NCBI GenBank assembly: GCA_000632805.1 | Contig: CP007444.1 | Location: forward strand, 2,654,772-2,718,771 | Direction: 5' to 3' | Source: Dyella jiangningensis | Lineage (GTDB): Bacteria; Pseudomonadota; Gammaproteobacteria; Xanthomonadales; Rhodanobacteraceae | Length of the DNA: 64,000 nt | In this document: one piece after another, positions 21,930 through 31,331 of the stretch | Layout of the letters: each line of letters starts with the position of its first letter | Position numbering within the stretch: position 1 is the stretch's first letter | The notes under the pieces: model-generated | Database searches by the model: none | What the model saw: the letters and a program-made list of their open reading frames with translations, nothing else | Told to the model about the DNA's origin: nothing | Translations under genes and position numbers: made by a program

Positions 21930-22964
21930 ATGCCTCAGACGATGAAAGCCCTGGTCAAGCGCAAGCCCGAGCAGGGCATCTGGATGGAAGAAGTGCCCGT
22001 CCCCGAGGTCGGCCCCAACGAGGTGCTGATCAAGATGGAAAAGACCGCGATCTGCGGCACCGACCTGCACATCTACAAGTGGGACGACTGGTCCCAGCGC
22101 ACCATCAAGCCCGGCCTGACCATCGGCCACGAGTTCGTCGGCCGCATCGTGGAAATCGGCCCCGGCGTCACCGGCTACAAGATCGGCGACCGCGTCTCGG
22201 CCGAAGGTCACATCGTGTGCGGCCACTGCCGCAACTGCCGCGCCGGCCGCCAGCACCTGTGCCCGAACACCGTGGGCATCGGCGTGAACCGCAATGGCGC
22301 GTTCGCCGAGTACATGACCATGCCGGCCTCGAACCTGTGGCCGATCCCCGACCAGATTCCGTCCGAGCTGGCCGCCTTCTTCGATCCTTATGGCAACGCC
22401 GCGCACTGCGCGCTGGAATTCGACATGATCGGCGAAGACGTGCTGATCACCGGCGCGGGCCCGATCGGCATCATCGCCGCCGGCATCGCCAAGCACGTGG
22501 GCGCACGCAACGTCGTGGTCACCGACATCAACGACTACCGCCTCAAGCTGGCGGCGGACATGGGCGCCACCCGCGTGGTGAACGTGGCCAACCAGTCGCT
22601 GAAGGACGTGATGAAGGATCTGCACATGGAAGGCTTCGACGTGGGCCTGGAAATGAGCGGCAACCCGCGCGCCTTCAATGACATGCTCGAGTGCATGTAC
22701 CACGGCGGCAAGATCGCCATGCTCGGCATCATGCCGCGCGGCGCGGGCATCGACTGGGACAAGGTGATTTTCAAGGGCCTCACCCTGCAGGGCATCTACG
22801 GCCGTCGCATGTACGAGACCTGGTACAAGATGACCCAGATGGTACTCACCGGCTTCCCGCTGCAGAAGGTGCTCACGCACCAGATCCACATCGACGACTT
22901 CCAGAAAGGTTTCGACCTGATGGATGCGGGCAAGTGCGGCAAGGTCGTGTGCTCCTGGAGCTGA
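21930..22964 (+). CDS. tdh: L-threonine 3-dehydrogenase
   Basis: A 344-residue zinc- and NAD-dependent medium-chain dehydrogenase that oxidises L-threonine to 2-amino-3-ketobutyrate. Catalytic-zinc residues are Cys42, His67 and Glu68 ([13 protein letters not shown]). The structural-zinc lobe is [15 protein letters not shown]. The Rossmann motif GAGPIG and the threonine-dehydrogenase signature [11 protein letters not shown] are present. Length and sequence pattern match E. coli Tdh closely. The in-frame sequence upstream of 21930 crosses the divergent gene and is not coding. The product goes to Kbl, encoded 4.2 kb downstream beyond a DUF748 gene. Confidence 0.97.
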   Translation: MPQTMKALVKRKPEQGIWMEEVPVPEVGPNEVLIKMEKTAICGTDLHIYKWDDWSQRTIKPGLTIGHEFVGRIVEIGPGVTGYKIGDRVSAEGHIVCGHCRNCRAGRQHLCPNTVGIGVNRNGAFAEYMTMPASNLWPIPDQIPSELAAFFDPYGNAAHCALEFDMIGEDVLITGAGPIGIIAAGIAKHVGARNVVVTDINDYRLKLAADMGATRVVNVANQSLKDVMKDLHMEGFDVGLEMSGNPRAFNDMLECMYHGGKIAMLGIMPRGAGIDWDKVIFKGLTLQGIYGRRMYETWYKMTQMVLTGFPLQKVLTHQIHIDDFQKGFDLMDAGKCGKVVCSWS

Positions 22965-23152
22965 GCATCCACGAAACCGTCACATAATCGAACATTCCGC
23001 CGGCACGCCCGGCGGAGAAACCGATGCTTCCATCTCGGCCGCCCTAGTACACTCCTCGCCTAGGGCGCGCCGATGACATGACCGGATGGTGACGTAGCAG
23101 GTCGTCGAGACCTCGCACGGTCGGCTCGCGATGACATCGGAGCATCGTCGGC

Positions 23153-26100
23153 ATGGCTGATCTGTTCAGCAACCCCCGTCTGGCCGCAGGACGCGACCGC
23201 GCCCTCGCCGTCTACCATTCGCACCGCGTCCGCAAGTGGACACTGATCACCGTCATCGCGATCGTGGTCTTCGGGCTGCTCGGCTTCCTTGCTGCGCCCT
23301 ACATCATCCGCAGCCAGATCGAGAAGCGCGCGAGCGCAGCATTGCAGCGCCAGGTCACCCTGGGCGCCGTGCATCTGAATCCTTATACGTTGCGCCTGGA
23401 GCTCGACCAGCTGCATATCGCGGACGGTGAGGGCAAATCGCCGTTCGTGGACATCGACCAGGCGGTCATCAATGCCTCGTGGGGTTCGCTGTTCCGCCTG
23501 AAGCCGGTGCTGGACGAACTCTCCTTGCAACGCCCGCGCATCCGCATCGTGCGCACGGGCGATCAGCGTTTCAATTTCAGCGACATCATCGATCGCTTCA
23601 ACGCCACGCCTTCGGACCCGAACGCACCGCCCACCCGCTTCGCGTTGTCCAACATCAGCGTGCACGGCGGCGACATCCAGTTCCAGGATGACGCACTGAA
23701 AACCAGCCATCACGTCGAGAACCTCGAACTGGGTATCCCGTTCATCGCGAACCTGCCCAGCGATACCGACATCTTCGTGCAGCCGCTGCTCTCGATGAAG
23801 GTGGACGGTAGCCCGTTGCGCATGGATGGCCATACCAAACCTTTCGCGGACAACCGCGAATCGACCATCGACTTCCGCCTCGACCGGCTCGATCTCGCGC
23901 GCTACATCGCCTACGCGCCCACGACGCTGCCCGTCAGGATCCCGAAGGGTCTGCTGAGCGGCGACCTCACCCTGCATTTCGTGCAGGCCAAGCCCGAACC
24001 CCAGCTGCAACTCACCGGCAAGCTGCAGTTGGATGATTTCACGCTCAACAGCAGCGACGGCCAGGCGATCCTGAGTCTTGGCAAGGGCACCGCCGATCTG
24101 TCCGATGTGCAGCCGCTGCAATCGCGCTATGTGATCGGCGCACTCGCGCTCGAGCAGGCGCAGCTCTATTACACCTCGACCGCAGAAGGCCGCAGCAATT
24201 TCGATACGCTGACGGCAGCGCCGGCGAAGCCCGCCAGCGATGCGAAAGCCCAGCCGATGGACCTTCGCATCGCCTCGATGACACTCGCCAACAGCGCCAT
24301 CCATTACGCCAATGCCACCGGCAAGATGGACGTCAACAATCTCCACGGCGGCATCCAGGGGCTGAGCATGCAGGCGGCCCCGGCGGCGAAGCTGGACGTA
24401 ACGGCGCAATTCTTCGGCGGCGAACTATCCATGAAGGGCACGGTGGATCTCGCCAAGAGCAAGTTCGTTGCGGCGCTGAACGCCAAGCAGGTCGACATGG
24501 CGCCGCTGCAGGCAGCCACCTACCAGGGCCTGGCGGCGCGCCTGACCAACGGCAAGCTGGATGCCACCGGCCAGTTGCAGGTCGATTGGGGCAAGCCGTT
24601 CAACGTTCACTTGTCCAACGCCCACACCACCGTCACCGACTTCGCGATGGAGCCGCAATACAAGGGTCACGATTCGCCGGTGGCGTGGAAGGTGCTGGAG
24701 TCGGAGATCACCCAGATCGACCTGGCCACGCAGCAGGCGCAGCTCGGCACTGTCAAGGCCACGGGCCTGAGCCTGGACGTGCAGCGCAACACCAACAAGT
24801 ACATCAGCCTCGTCGACCTGTTCGCCGCCAAGGGCGCGCCAGCGAAGAAGACCGAGGTCAGCAGCACACCGTGGCACTGGAGCATCGCGCACCTTGTGTT
24901 CGACAACGCCGCCGTCGCCTTCACCGACCTGGCAGCCGGCAGCGACAAGCCGGTGAAGATCAAGATCGACTCGCTCAGCGGCGGCATGGACAACCTGAGC
25001 GACAAGCTCAACGAGCCGCGCGAGATGAAGCTGTCGGGCAACATCGACAAGGGCAGTTTCACGGCCAGCGGCAAGGTGCAGCCGATGCCGACGCTCGCCG
25101 ATATCCAGCTGGACACCAAACGCCTGGATATCTCCAGCTTCCAGCCGTACATCAGCGTGCCGCTGAACGTGACCATTTCCAGCGCGCGCATCACCAGCAC
25201 CGGCAAGCTGCATTACGACGGACGCAGTGCCGAGCCCAAGATGACCTACAAGGGCAACGCCGCACTGGAACAGGTGCGCATCCAGGACAAGCTCACGGGC
25301 GATGACTTCCTGCGCTGGCGCACGCTGAGCAGCAACCAGCTTGATGTCTCCTACGGCATCGGCGCACCGCGCATGCACGTGGCGAGCCTGGTGCTCAGTT
25401 CGTTCTATGCGCGCATGATCGTCAACTCCAACGGCACGCTGAACCTGTCCGAGGTGGTGGCGAATCCCGAGTCGGCGCCCGTCTCGGTGACGCGCGGCGA
25501 GAATGAGCAACCCTTGCCGGGAAAGCCGGCACCCGCCGCGTCTGCACCGACGCCACCTCCTGCCCCCGCTGCAACATCGACAGCGAAGAAGGAAGTCGCC
25601 GCCGCAACGCCTGGGCCAGCCTCCACCGCGCCCGCGACGCCGCCCGCCAATATCCGCATCGGTGGCATCACGCTGGTCAACGGCCAGCTGAACTACACCG
25701 ACAACTTCATCAAGCCCAACTACACCGCGAACATGACCAAGCTCACCGGCAAGATCGGTGCTTTTGGCACTACGCCAGGCGATCCGCCGGCGGAGCTGTC
25801 GGTGCAGGCGGCGTTGAATGACGACTCACCCATCGATATCGACGGCACCATCAATCCGCTTCAGCCCGTGGCTTTCCTCGACATCAAGGGCAAGGCCAAC
25901 GAGGTGGAACTGACCGGACTGAGCGCCTACTCCACCAAGTACACGGGCTATCCCATCACCGGCGGCAAGCTGACGATGGACGTCCATTACATGCTGGACC
26001 AGCGCAAGCTCAACGCCGACAACCACATCTTCATCACACAGCTGACCTTCGGCGACCGCGACGAAAGCCCCGGTATCCAGCATCTGCCGGTGAAGCTGGC

Positions 26101-26857
26101 CGTGGCGCTGCTGAAGGACACGCAGGGCAACATCGACGTGAACGTGCCGGTGTCCGGTTCGCTGGACGATCCGCAGTTCAGCATGGGCGGCCTGATCTGG
26201 CGCGCCGTCGGCAACCTGATCGCCAAGGCCGTGACGGCGCCATTCCGCCTGCTGGGCGCGGCCTTTGCCGGTGGCAATCATGAAGATCTTGGCTATGTCG
26301 AGTTCGACCCCGGCTCCGCCGTGCTCGACAAGAATGCACAGGAACGACTGGGCAAGATCGTCGCGATGCTCAACCAGAAGACGTCGCTCAACCTCGATAT
26401 CACCGGCCGCGTCGATCCGTCGAAGGACCAGGATGGGCTGCGCAAATTCACGGTGGACACCATGGTGCGCCGTCAAAAAGCGCTTGATCAGGACGGCAAG
26501 AATGCCGATACCTCCGATGCCGCGCTCGCTGCCGTCAACGTCACGCCGGACGAGTACGAAAAGTACCTTCGACGCGCGTACAAGGACGACGACTTCAAGG
26601 GCAAGCCGAAGAACTTCATCGGTCTGAAGAAGTCGCTCGATCCCGACGAGATGCGCAGCCTGATGGAAACCAATGTTTCGGTGGACGAGTCCGCCATGCG
26701 CGACCTCGCCCAGCGCCGCGCCACCGCGGTGCAGACGTGGCTCAAAGGCAAGCTGGACGACAAGCGCGTGTCGCTCAAACCTGCCGTGCTGGACACCAAG
26801 GGTATCGACGACAAGGGCAAGACCACGCGGGCGGAGTTTGGCTTGCACCAGGGATAG
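23153..26857 (+). CDS. DUF748 (AsmA-like) giant envelope protein
   Basis: 1234 residues with one N-terminal membrane span (about 29-51), then a very long periplasmic region of repeated beta-rich segments. A Pro/Ala/Thr low-complexity linker lies at about 775-830. The C-terminal domain has the family pattern YVEFDPGSAVLDKNAQERL. DUF748 proteins belong to the AsmA-like superfamily, whose members bridge the inner and outer membranes and are linked to phospholipid transport or outer-membrane integrity. This specific function is an inference. The ATG at 23153 follows CGGAG. It lies between tdh and kbl on the same strand, 188 bp after tdh, so co-transcription is possible but unproved. Confidence 0.9.
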   Translation: MADLFSNPRLAAGRDRALAVYHSHRVRKWTLITVIAIVVFGLLGFLAAPYIIRSQIEKRASAALQRQVTLGAVHLNPYTLRLELDQLHIADGEGKSPFVDIDQAVINASWGSLFRLKPVLDELSLQRPRIRIVRTGDQRFNFSDIIDRFNATPSDPNAPPTRFALSNISVHGGDIQFQDDALKTSHHVENLELGIPFIANLPSDTDIFVQPLLSMKVDGSPLRMDGHTKPFADNRESTIDFRLDRLDLARYIAYAPTTLPVRIPKGLLSGDLTLHFVQAKPEPQLQLTGKLQLDDFTLNSSDGQAILSLGKGTADLSDVQPLQSRYVIGALALEQAQLYYTSTAEGRSNFDTLTAAPAKPASDAKAQPMDLRIASMTLANSAIHYANATGKMDVNNLHGGIQGLSMQAAPAAKLDVTAQFFGGELSMKGTVDLAKSKFVAALNAKQVDMAPLQAATYQGLAARLTNGKLDATGQLQVDWGKPFNVHLSNAHTTVTDFAMEPQYKGHDSPVAWKVLESEITQIDLATQQAQLGTVKATGLSLDVQRNTNKYISLVDLFAAKGAPAKKTEVSSTPWHWSIAHLVFDNAAVAFTDLAAGSDKPVKIKIDSLSGGMDNLSDKLNEPREMKLSGNIDKGSFTASGKVQPMPTLADIQLDTKRLDISSFQPYISVPLNVTISSARITSTGKLHYDGRSAEPKMTYKGNAALEQVRIQDKLTGDDFLRWRTLSSNQLDVSYGIGAPRMHVASLVLSSFYARMIVNSNGTLNLSEVVANPESAPVSVTRGENEQPLPGKPAPAASAPTPPPAPAATSTAKKEVAAATPGPASTAPATPPANIRIGGITLVNGQLNYTDNFIKPNYTANMTKLTGKIGAFGTTPGDPPAELSVQAALNDDSPIDIDGTINPLQPVAFLDIKGKANEVELTGLSAYSTKYTGYPITGGKLTMDVHYMLDQRKLNADNHIFITQLTFGDRDESPGIQHLPVKLAVALLKDTQGNIDVNVPVSGSLDDPQFSMGGLIWRAVGNLIAKAVTAPFRLLGAAFAGGNHEDLGYVEFDPGSAVLDKNAQERLGKIVAMLNQKTSLNLDITGRVDPSKDQDGLRKFTVDTMVRRQKALDQDGKNADTSDAALAAVNVTPDEYEKYLRRAYKDDDFKGKPKNFIGLKKSLDPDEMRSLMETNVSVDESAMRDLAQRRATAVQTWLKGKLDDKRVSLKPAVLDTKGIDDKGKTTRAEFGLHQG

Positions 26858-27133
26858 AGCGCAGCGGTCTGCCCGTTCATTGAGCAATCGACAGGCCTTT
26901 GAACGGCTCGCCATACCCGCGCGTACCGGGATGAGCCGCCAGGCGCGGAGCCTGGGGACAAGCGAGGTAACCTTCACGCGAGTGCGCCGGCCATGATGCC
27001 GGCTTCTCGCATCCGCGGCGAAGGAGAGAGGCGGGTCAGCGATGGCCTCACCAGGTGCCTGTTGGCCCGCCGTTCCTTCACAGCCCGCCCGCGAGGGGTC
27101 AAAATAGCGTTTTGCCCCTTCGGGAACGTCCCC

Positions 27134-28330
27134 ATGAGCAGTTACCCCGGCCAGTCGCGCTTCGCCGCCGAACTCGAATCCATCCGTGAGCAGGGCCTGT
27201 TCAAGGCCGAGCGCATCATCGTCTCGCCGCAGTCGGCGAAGATCCGCCTCGACAGCGGCAAGGAAGTGCTCAACTTCTGCGCCAACAACTACCTCGGTCT
27301 TGCCGACCATCCCGACGTGATCCAGGCTGCCAAGGAAGCGCTCGATACGCACGGCTTCGGCATGGCCTCCGTGCGCTTCATCTGCGGCACGCAGGACCTG
27401 CACAAGCAGTTGGAGAAGAAGATCGCCGACTTCTTCGGCACCGAGGACACCATCCTCTACGCTGCCTGCTTCGACGCCAACGGCGGCCTGTTCGAACCAT
27501 TGCTCGGCGAAGAGGACGCCATCATTTCCGATGCGCTCAACCACGCCTCGATCATCGATGGCATCCGCCTGTGCAAGGCCAAGCGTTTCCGCTATGCCAA
27601 CTGCGACATGGCCGACCTCGAAAAGCAGCTGCAGGCTGCCGATGCCGCCGGCGCGCGCACCAAGCTGATCACCACGGACGGTGCGTTCTCGATGGACGGC
27701 TTCATCGCGCCGCTGGATGAAATCACCGCGCTCGCCGAGAAGTACAATGCGCTGGTCCATATCGACGAATGCCATTGCACCGGCTTCCTTGGCGACACCG
27801 GCCGCGGTTCGGCTGAAGTCAAAGGCGTGCTCAACAAGATCAACATCATCACCGGCACGCTGGGCAAGGCGCTCGGTGGCGCGCTGGGTGGCTTCACCAC
27901 CGGCCCGCGCGAAATCATCGAGATGCTGCGCCAGCGCTCGCGTCCGTACCTGTTCTCCAACTCGCTGCCGCCGCACGTCGTCGCTGCCTGCATCAAGGTG
28001 TTCGACATGCTCGCCGCTGCAGGCGATCTGCGCGAACGGGTCAAGGCCAACACCGCCTACTTCCGCGAGCAGATGTCCAAGGCCGGCTTCGACATCAAGC
28101 CGGGCGTTCACCCGATCGTCCCCGTCATGATCTACGACGCCAAGAAGGCGCAGGCCATGGCCACCGAGCTGCTGGACGAAGGCATCTATGTCACCGGCTT
28201 TTTCTACCCGGTGGTGCCCCAGGGACAGGCACGCATTCGCACGCAGATGAGTGCGGCGCATACGCGCGAGCACCTGGACCAGGCGATCGCCGCGTTCACG
28301 GAGGTGGGAAAGAAGCTGGGCGTGATTTAA
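27134..28330 (+). CDS. kbl: Glycine C-acetyltransferase (2-amino-3-ketobutyrate CoA ligase)
   Basis: A 398-residue PLP enzyme of the alpha-oxoamine synthase family, the same length as E. coli Kbl. It splits 2-amino-3-ketobutyrate with CoA into glycine and acetyl-CoA. The PLP lysine is Lys245 in [15 protein letters not shown], and [12 protein letters not shown] holds the Asp that contacts the cofactor ring. The start at 27134 gives the family N-terminus [17 protein letters not shown]. With Tdh it forms the threonine-to-glycine route; the glycine can go to the glycine-inducible GcvP. Confidence 0.97.
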   Translation: MSSYPGQSRFAAELESIREQGLFKAERIIVSPQSAKIRLDSGKEVLNFCANNYLGLADHPDVIQAAKEALDTHGFGMASVRFICGTQDLHKQLEKKIADFFGTEDTILYAACFDANGGLFEPLLGEEDAIISDALNHASIIDGIRLCKAKRFRYANCDMADLEKQLQAADAAGARTKLITTDGAFSMDGFIAPLDEITALAEKYNALVHIDECHCTGFLGDTGRGSAEVKGVLNKINIITGTLGKALGGALGGFTTGPREIIEMLRQRSRPYLFSNSLPPHVVAACIKVFDMLAAAGDLRERVKANTAYFREQMSKAGFDIKPGVHPIVPVMIYDAKKAQAMATELLDEGIYVTGFFYPVVPQGQARIRTQMSAAHTREHLDQAIAAFTEVGKKLGVI

Positions 28331-28340
28331 GCAAACGCGT

Positions 28341-28373
28341 TGGCGAAGGGGGCGTTACGAACCCTCTTCGCCA
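28341..28373 (+). terminator. Possible terminator of kbl
   Basis: An 8-bp stem, TGGCGAAG/CTTCGCCA, extended by GGG/CCC, begins 10 bases after the kbl stop. No T-tract follows, so it is a weak call. Confidence 0.45.
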
Positions 28374-28981
28374 CTCCCACTCCAAGTCCTCTACGCATCG
28401 CGCGTTGCGCGTGTAGCCGCGCCGCGCGAGGTAGCACGTGACCGATGGCAGGCCTCAGCCGTTATGCCCTATCCCACATATCTCTACGAGCCTTTGCTCT
28501 AAAGGCCATTTTTTTGTGGATTGCTTTTCCTTGACTCCGGCGTTCCACACTCTCCCTCTCCGGGCGGCTTCGCCGTTCGCACGCAGGAAGCGCGCGCAGG
28601 GGCCAGCAAAAGAAAGGGGACTGGATCGCCCACAGGGACTAGCTTCGCGTCGCCGGTAGAAGATCGAAACGCCTCGCGTCCAACAGGAACTCCCCTCGGT
28701 CGCAGGCGGCAACCTTCGCCATTGCGCATCAAGCAAGCCGAATCCGAGTTGACCGGCTTGGGGCGCCGGAATAGCGCTACTGGGCTGCGCAATGATGATG
28801 GATCAGGCGAGAATCGCACCCGCTCCCCGGCCCTCTCCCGGAGGGAGAGGGAGTCACTGGTCGCACAACGCAGGGAGTGACGGCTCTCACGGCCATGGGA
28901 GGCGCGCAGCTATTGCGCACTGGGTACGCTTCTACATTCAGTAGCAATCGGTGGGTACCCCGAAACCTCGCCAGAGAAAAC
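28374..28981. other. Gene-free region with repeat debris
   Basis: No convincing gene is seen. The region contains a hairpin, CCCTCTCCCGGAGGGAGAGGG minus its last base (about 28834-28853), belonging to the common CCCTCTCC/GGAGAGGG dispersed repeat. It also holds a single arm of the GTAGGAGCGCACC-type repeat in inverted orientation at 28915-28935, and a stretch with GGACTGGATCGCCCACAGGG (28619-28638) that looks like another dispersed element. Short open frames here overlap these repeats on both strands and have no credible start or family. Confidence 0.6.
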
Positions 28982-29749
28982 CTACGGCTGGGCCAGTACC
29001 CGCACCTCATCGTCACTGAGGTGACGCCATTGCCCCTTGGCCAACTCGCCAAGCACCAGCGAACCGATCGCCACCCGGATCAACCGCAACACTGAAATTT
29101 CATGTGCTGCCAATAGGCGTCGGATGTGCCGGTTGCGCCCCTCATCCAGCACGATCTCCAGCCACGCATTCTTTTCGCCCTGCCGCAACAGCACCGCACG
29201 ACGAGCGGCAAGACGTTCGCCCTGCTCCACCACACCCTCCACCAAGGCATCAAGCAACGCCTGATCGGGAATGCTGTCGACCTGCACGTGGTACGTCTTG
29301 TCGACATGATGCTTCGGCTCGGTGAGCCCGGCCGCCCACACGCTGTCATTGCTCAACAACAGCAGGCCTTCGCTTGCTTTGTCGAGGCGCCCTACCGGCC
29401 CCAGCCACGGCAATCCCGCGCTCTTCAGCAAGTCATAGACGGTGTCGCGACCGCGCTCATCCGAAGCACTTACCACGATGCCGCGCGGCTTGTTGAGCGC
29501 GATATAGATGCGCTTGCTCGCCGCCACGACCTCGCCGTCCAGCGTAATGCGCTGTCGTTGCGCATCGGCGGGACGTTCGGGATCGAGCACGACCTTGCCG
29601 TCGACACGCACCCTGCCTTCGCGCACCGCCTTCTCGGCTTGGCTGCGCGAGCAGGCGCCCAGTTTGCTGAGTACGCGCGCTAAACCATGGCGCGGTGGCT
29701 GCGAAGCAGGATTTGCCTTGGAAGGGCGTGACGGGCGTGACGGGCGCAT
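28982..29749 (-). CDS. RsuA/RluB-family rRNA pseudouridine synthase
   Basis: 255 residues: a basic Pro/Arg/Ser N-terminus, an S4 RNA-binding domain (about 22-70, RVLSKLGACSRSQAEKAV), then the synthase domain. The catalytic Asp123 lies in GRLDKASEGLLLL, and the family motif DEGRNRHIRRLL lies near the C-terminus. It converts specific uridines in rRNA to pseudouridine. Which site (RsuA-, RluB- or RluF-like) cannot be decided from sequence alone. The ATG at 29749 is the first one before the conserved domain with a fitting N-terminus; there is no strong Shine-Dalgarno sequence. It lies downstream of the two ompA-like genes but beyond a terminator. Confidence 0.92.
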   Translation of the reverse strand: MRPSRPSRPSKANPASQPPRHGLARVLSKLGACSRSQAEKAVREGRVRVDGKVVLDPERPADAQRQRITLDGEVVAASKRIYIALNKPRGIVVSASDERGRDTVYDLLKSAGLPWLGPVGRLDKASEGLLLLSNDSVWAAGLTEPKHHVDKTYHVQVDSIPDQALLDALVEGVVEQGERLAARRAVLLRQGEKNAWLEIVLDEGRNRHIRRLLAAHEISVLRLIRVAIGSLVLGELAKGQWRHLSDDEVRVLAQP

Positions 29750-29822
29750 CGAATGGCAAAGAAGTACGTGGCGAGTATCGCCACATGGTAGGTGATCACG
29801 TGACCGCTGAAATGCCAAAAAG

Positions 29823-29848
29823 AAAAGCCCGGCTTGCGCCGGGCTTTT
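29823..29848 (-). terminator. Terminator of the first OmpA-like gene
   Basis: AAAAGCCCGGC-TTGC-GCCGGGCTTTT is symmetrical, 23 bases after the stop at 29872. It also lies in front of the pseudouridine synthase gene. Confidence 0.92.
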
Positions 29849-29871
29849 CGGTACTGCGTTTACAAGTCCGA

Positions 29872-30969
29872 TTACTGCTGGACCTGCAGCTCCGTACGAC
29901 GGTTCTGGGCGCGGCCAGCATCCGTGTCGTTGCTGCCAATCGGATCGTTCTTGCCATGACCGACCGGGCCTTCCAGACGGCTGGCGGCGATGCCGTGAGC
30001 GGTCAGGTAGTCGTACACGATCTGAGCGCGACGCTCGGACAGATCCTGGTTGTAGGCGTCCTTACCGACCGAGTCGGTGTAGCCGGCAACATTGACCTTG
30101 ACCTGCGGGTAGCGCTGCAGGGTGTCCACAGCCTGGTCGAGGATGGCGATCGAGTCGGTGGTCGGCTCAGCCAGCGCCTTCTTGATGTCCTTCTCGCCCT
30201 TCTTCGGGCGGTCGAACTTGAAGTTGACGCCGCGCAGGTCGATCACGACCTTCTGCGGGCAGCCGTCCGGACCGACGATGGTGCCGGCCGGAGTGTTCGG
30301 GCACTTGTCGTCGCAATCGTTGACGCCGTCACCGTCGCTGTCGAGCTTCGAGCAGTCCGGAGCAGCCGGCGGCGGGGTCGCGGCCACCGGAGCAGCAGCC
30401 GGCTCGCCGAAGCGGGACACGATGCTGAAGCCCAGGAACCAGTCGCCGTAGCCGTTCTTCGCCGGCTGGGTCTTGTCGTCCCAGTCATAGCGGTAGCCGG
30501 CTTCAATGCGGATGTCGGAGCTGTCGGTGACGGTCTTGGACACACCAGCGCCGAGCTCGGCGGCCGGGGACCAGCCGTTGTCGACGGCATTCTGGTGGTA
30601 GCTGCCCATCACGCCGGCCAGCAGGTACGGACGCCATGCGTTCCAGTCGCCGTAATAGAAGCGAGCGGCCACGCCCAGGTTGTTGTTCGCCCAGCGGCCG
30701 CCGGCATCGACGTCGCGCTTGGTGCGATCAAAGAACACGTCGATCGAGGTGTTCGGCGCGATGAAGCGACCGAAGCCCAGGCCGTAATAGACCTGACGGC
30801 TGTTGGTGTTGCGATCGGTGTCGTTGTAGTAGCCGCCCACGGTCGGAGCGATGTACCAACGGCCGTCATAGCTCGGCGTGGTCGCACCGGCAGTGTTGTC
30901 TTGCGCGTGAACGGCACCTACGCCGCCCAGGGCCAGGGCAATCAGGAAATACAAGCCCTTACGATTCAT
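29872..30969 (-). CDS. OmpA-like outer-membrane protein, copy 1
   Basis: 365 residues: a signal peptide ending VHAQ (about 22), an eight-strand-type beta-barrel with DGRWYIAPTVGGYYNDTDR, a Pro/Ala hinge, a TSP3-like calcium-binding motif (LDSDGDGVNDCDDKCPNTP), and a C-terminal OmpA peptidoglycan-binding domain. The last has the motif GYTDSVGKDAYNQDLSERRA and ends NRRTELQVQQ. It should anchor the outer membrane to peptidoglycan. It is highly similar throughout to the next gene upstream (31332-32462), so the pair is a tandem duplication. The Shine-Dalgarno AAGGAGAC precedes ATG 30969. Confidence 0.95.
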   Translation of the reverse strand: MNRKGLYFLIALALGGVGAVHAQDNTAGATTPSYDGRWYIAPTVGGYYNDTDRNTNSRQVYYGLGFGRFIAPNTSIDVFFDRTKRDVDAGGRWANNNLGVAARFYYGDWNAWRPYLLAGVMGSYHQNAVDNGWSPAAELGAGVSKTVTDSSDIRIEAGYRYDWDDKTQPAKNGYGDWFLGFSIVSRFGEPAAAPVAATPPPAAPDCSKLDSDGDGVNDCDDKCPNTPAGTIVGPDGCPQKVVIDLRGVNFKFDRPKKGEKDIKKALAEPTTDSIAILDQAVDTLQRYPQVKVNVAGYTDSVGKDAYNQDLSERRAQIVYDYLTAHGIAASRLEGPVGHGKNDPIGSNDTDAGRAQNRRTELQVQQ

Positions 30970-31114
30970 CAGGTGTCTCCTTGTTTATTGGTATTCGCGT
31001 CCGCTCCACCCCAGACGGAAAACGCGCGTCACTGACTTCTACATCCAGAGGCTTACTTCCGCCTCTTGCTTTGCGTCCCGATCAAATCTGGTGTCAAAGA
31101 TCAAAGCGCGGCGG

Positions 31115-31137
31115 AGTGTAGCAAAATCGTTAAGTGC
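31115..31137 (-). promoter_or_regulatory. Predicted promoter of OmpA-like copy 1
   Basis: On the minus strand, TTAACGATTTTGCTACACT contains an extended -10 (TGC TACACT, complement of 31115-31120). A very similar sequence precedes copy 2, which supports the call. No other gene is seen in 30970-31331, apart from the copy 2 terminator. Confidence 0.45.
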
Positions 31138-31281
31138 ATCGCACGCCCACAGAGACGTCGTTGGTGAAGCGCTGTTCAGACAACGCACATGGGGCGCGGG
31201 CGAGCATGCAAAGCGTGCGACAAGATGTCGCGGCTCATGCGGCCGGCGCGACAGGTCGAGGTCGCATGCGTACGCACAAAA

Positions 31282-31310
31282 GAGAAGCCCGGCTTTCACC
31301 GGGCTTCTCC
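31282..31310 (-). terminator. Terminator of the second OmpA-like gene
   Basis: GAGAAGCCCGG-CTTTCA-CCGGGCTTCTC lies 22 bases after the stop at 31332. The stem resembles the terminator of copy 1, as expected for a duplicated unit. The T-rich tail is short. Confidence 0.8.
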
Positions 31311-31331
31311 GTACATCGTCTGCGGGTCCGA

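Noticed and set aside
25826-28273. 815-codon antisense frame spanning the DUF748 and kbl genes
   Set aside because: It crosses two real genes and their intergenic gap and has low-complexity His/Arg composition. Typical GC-rich shadow.
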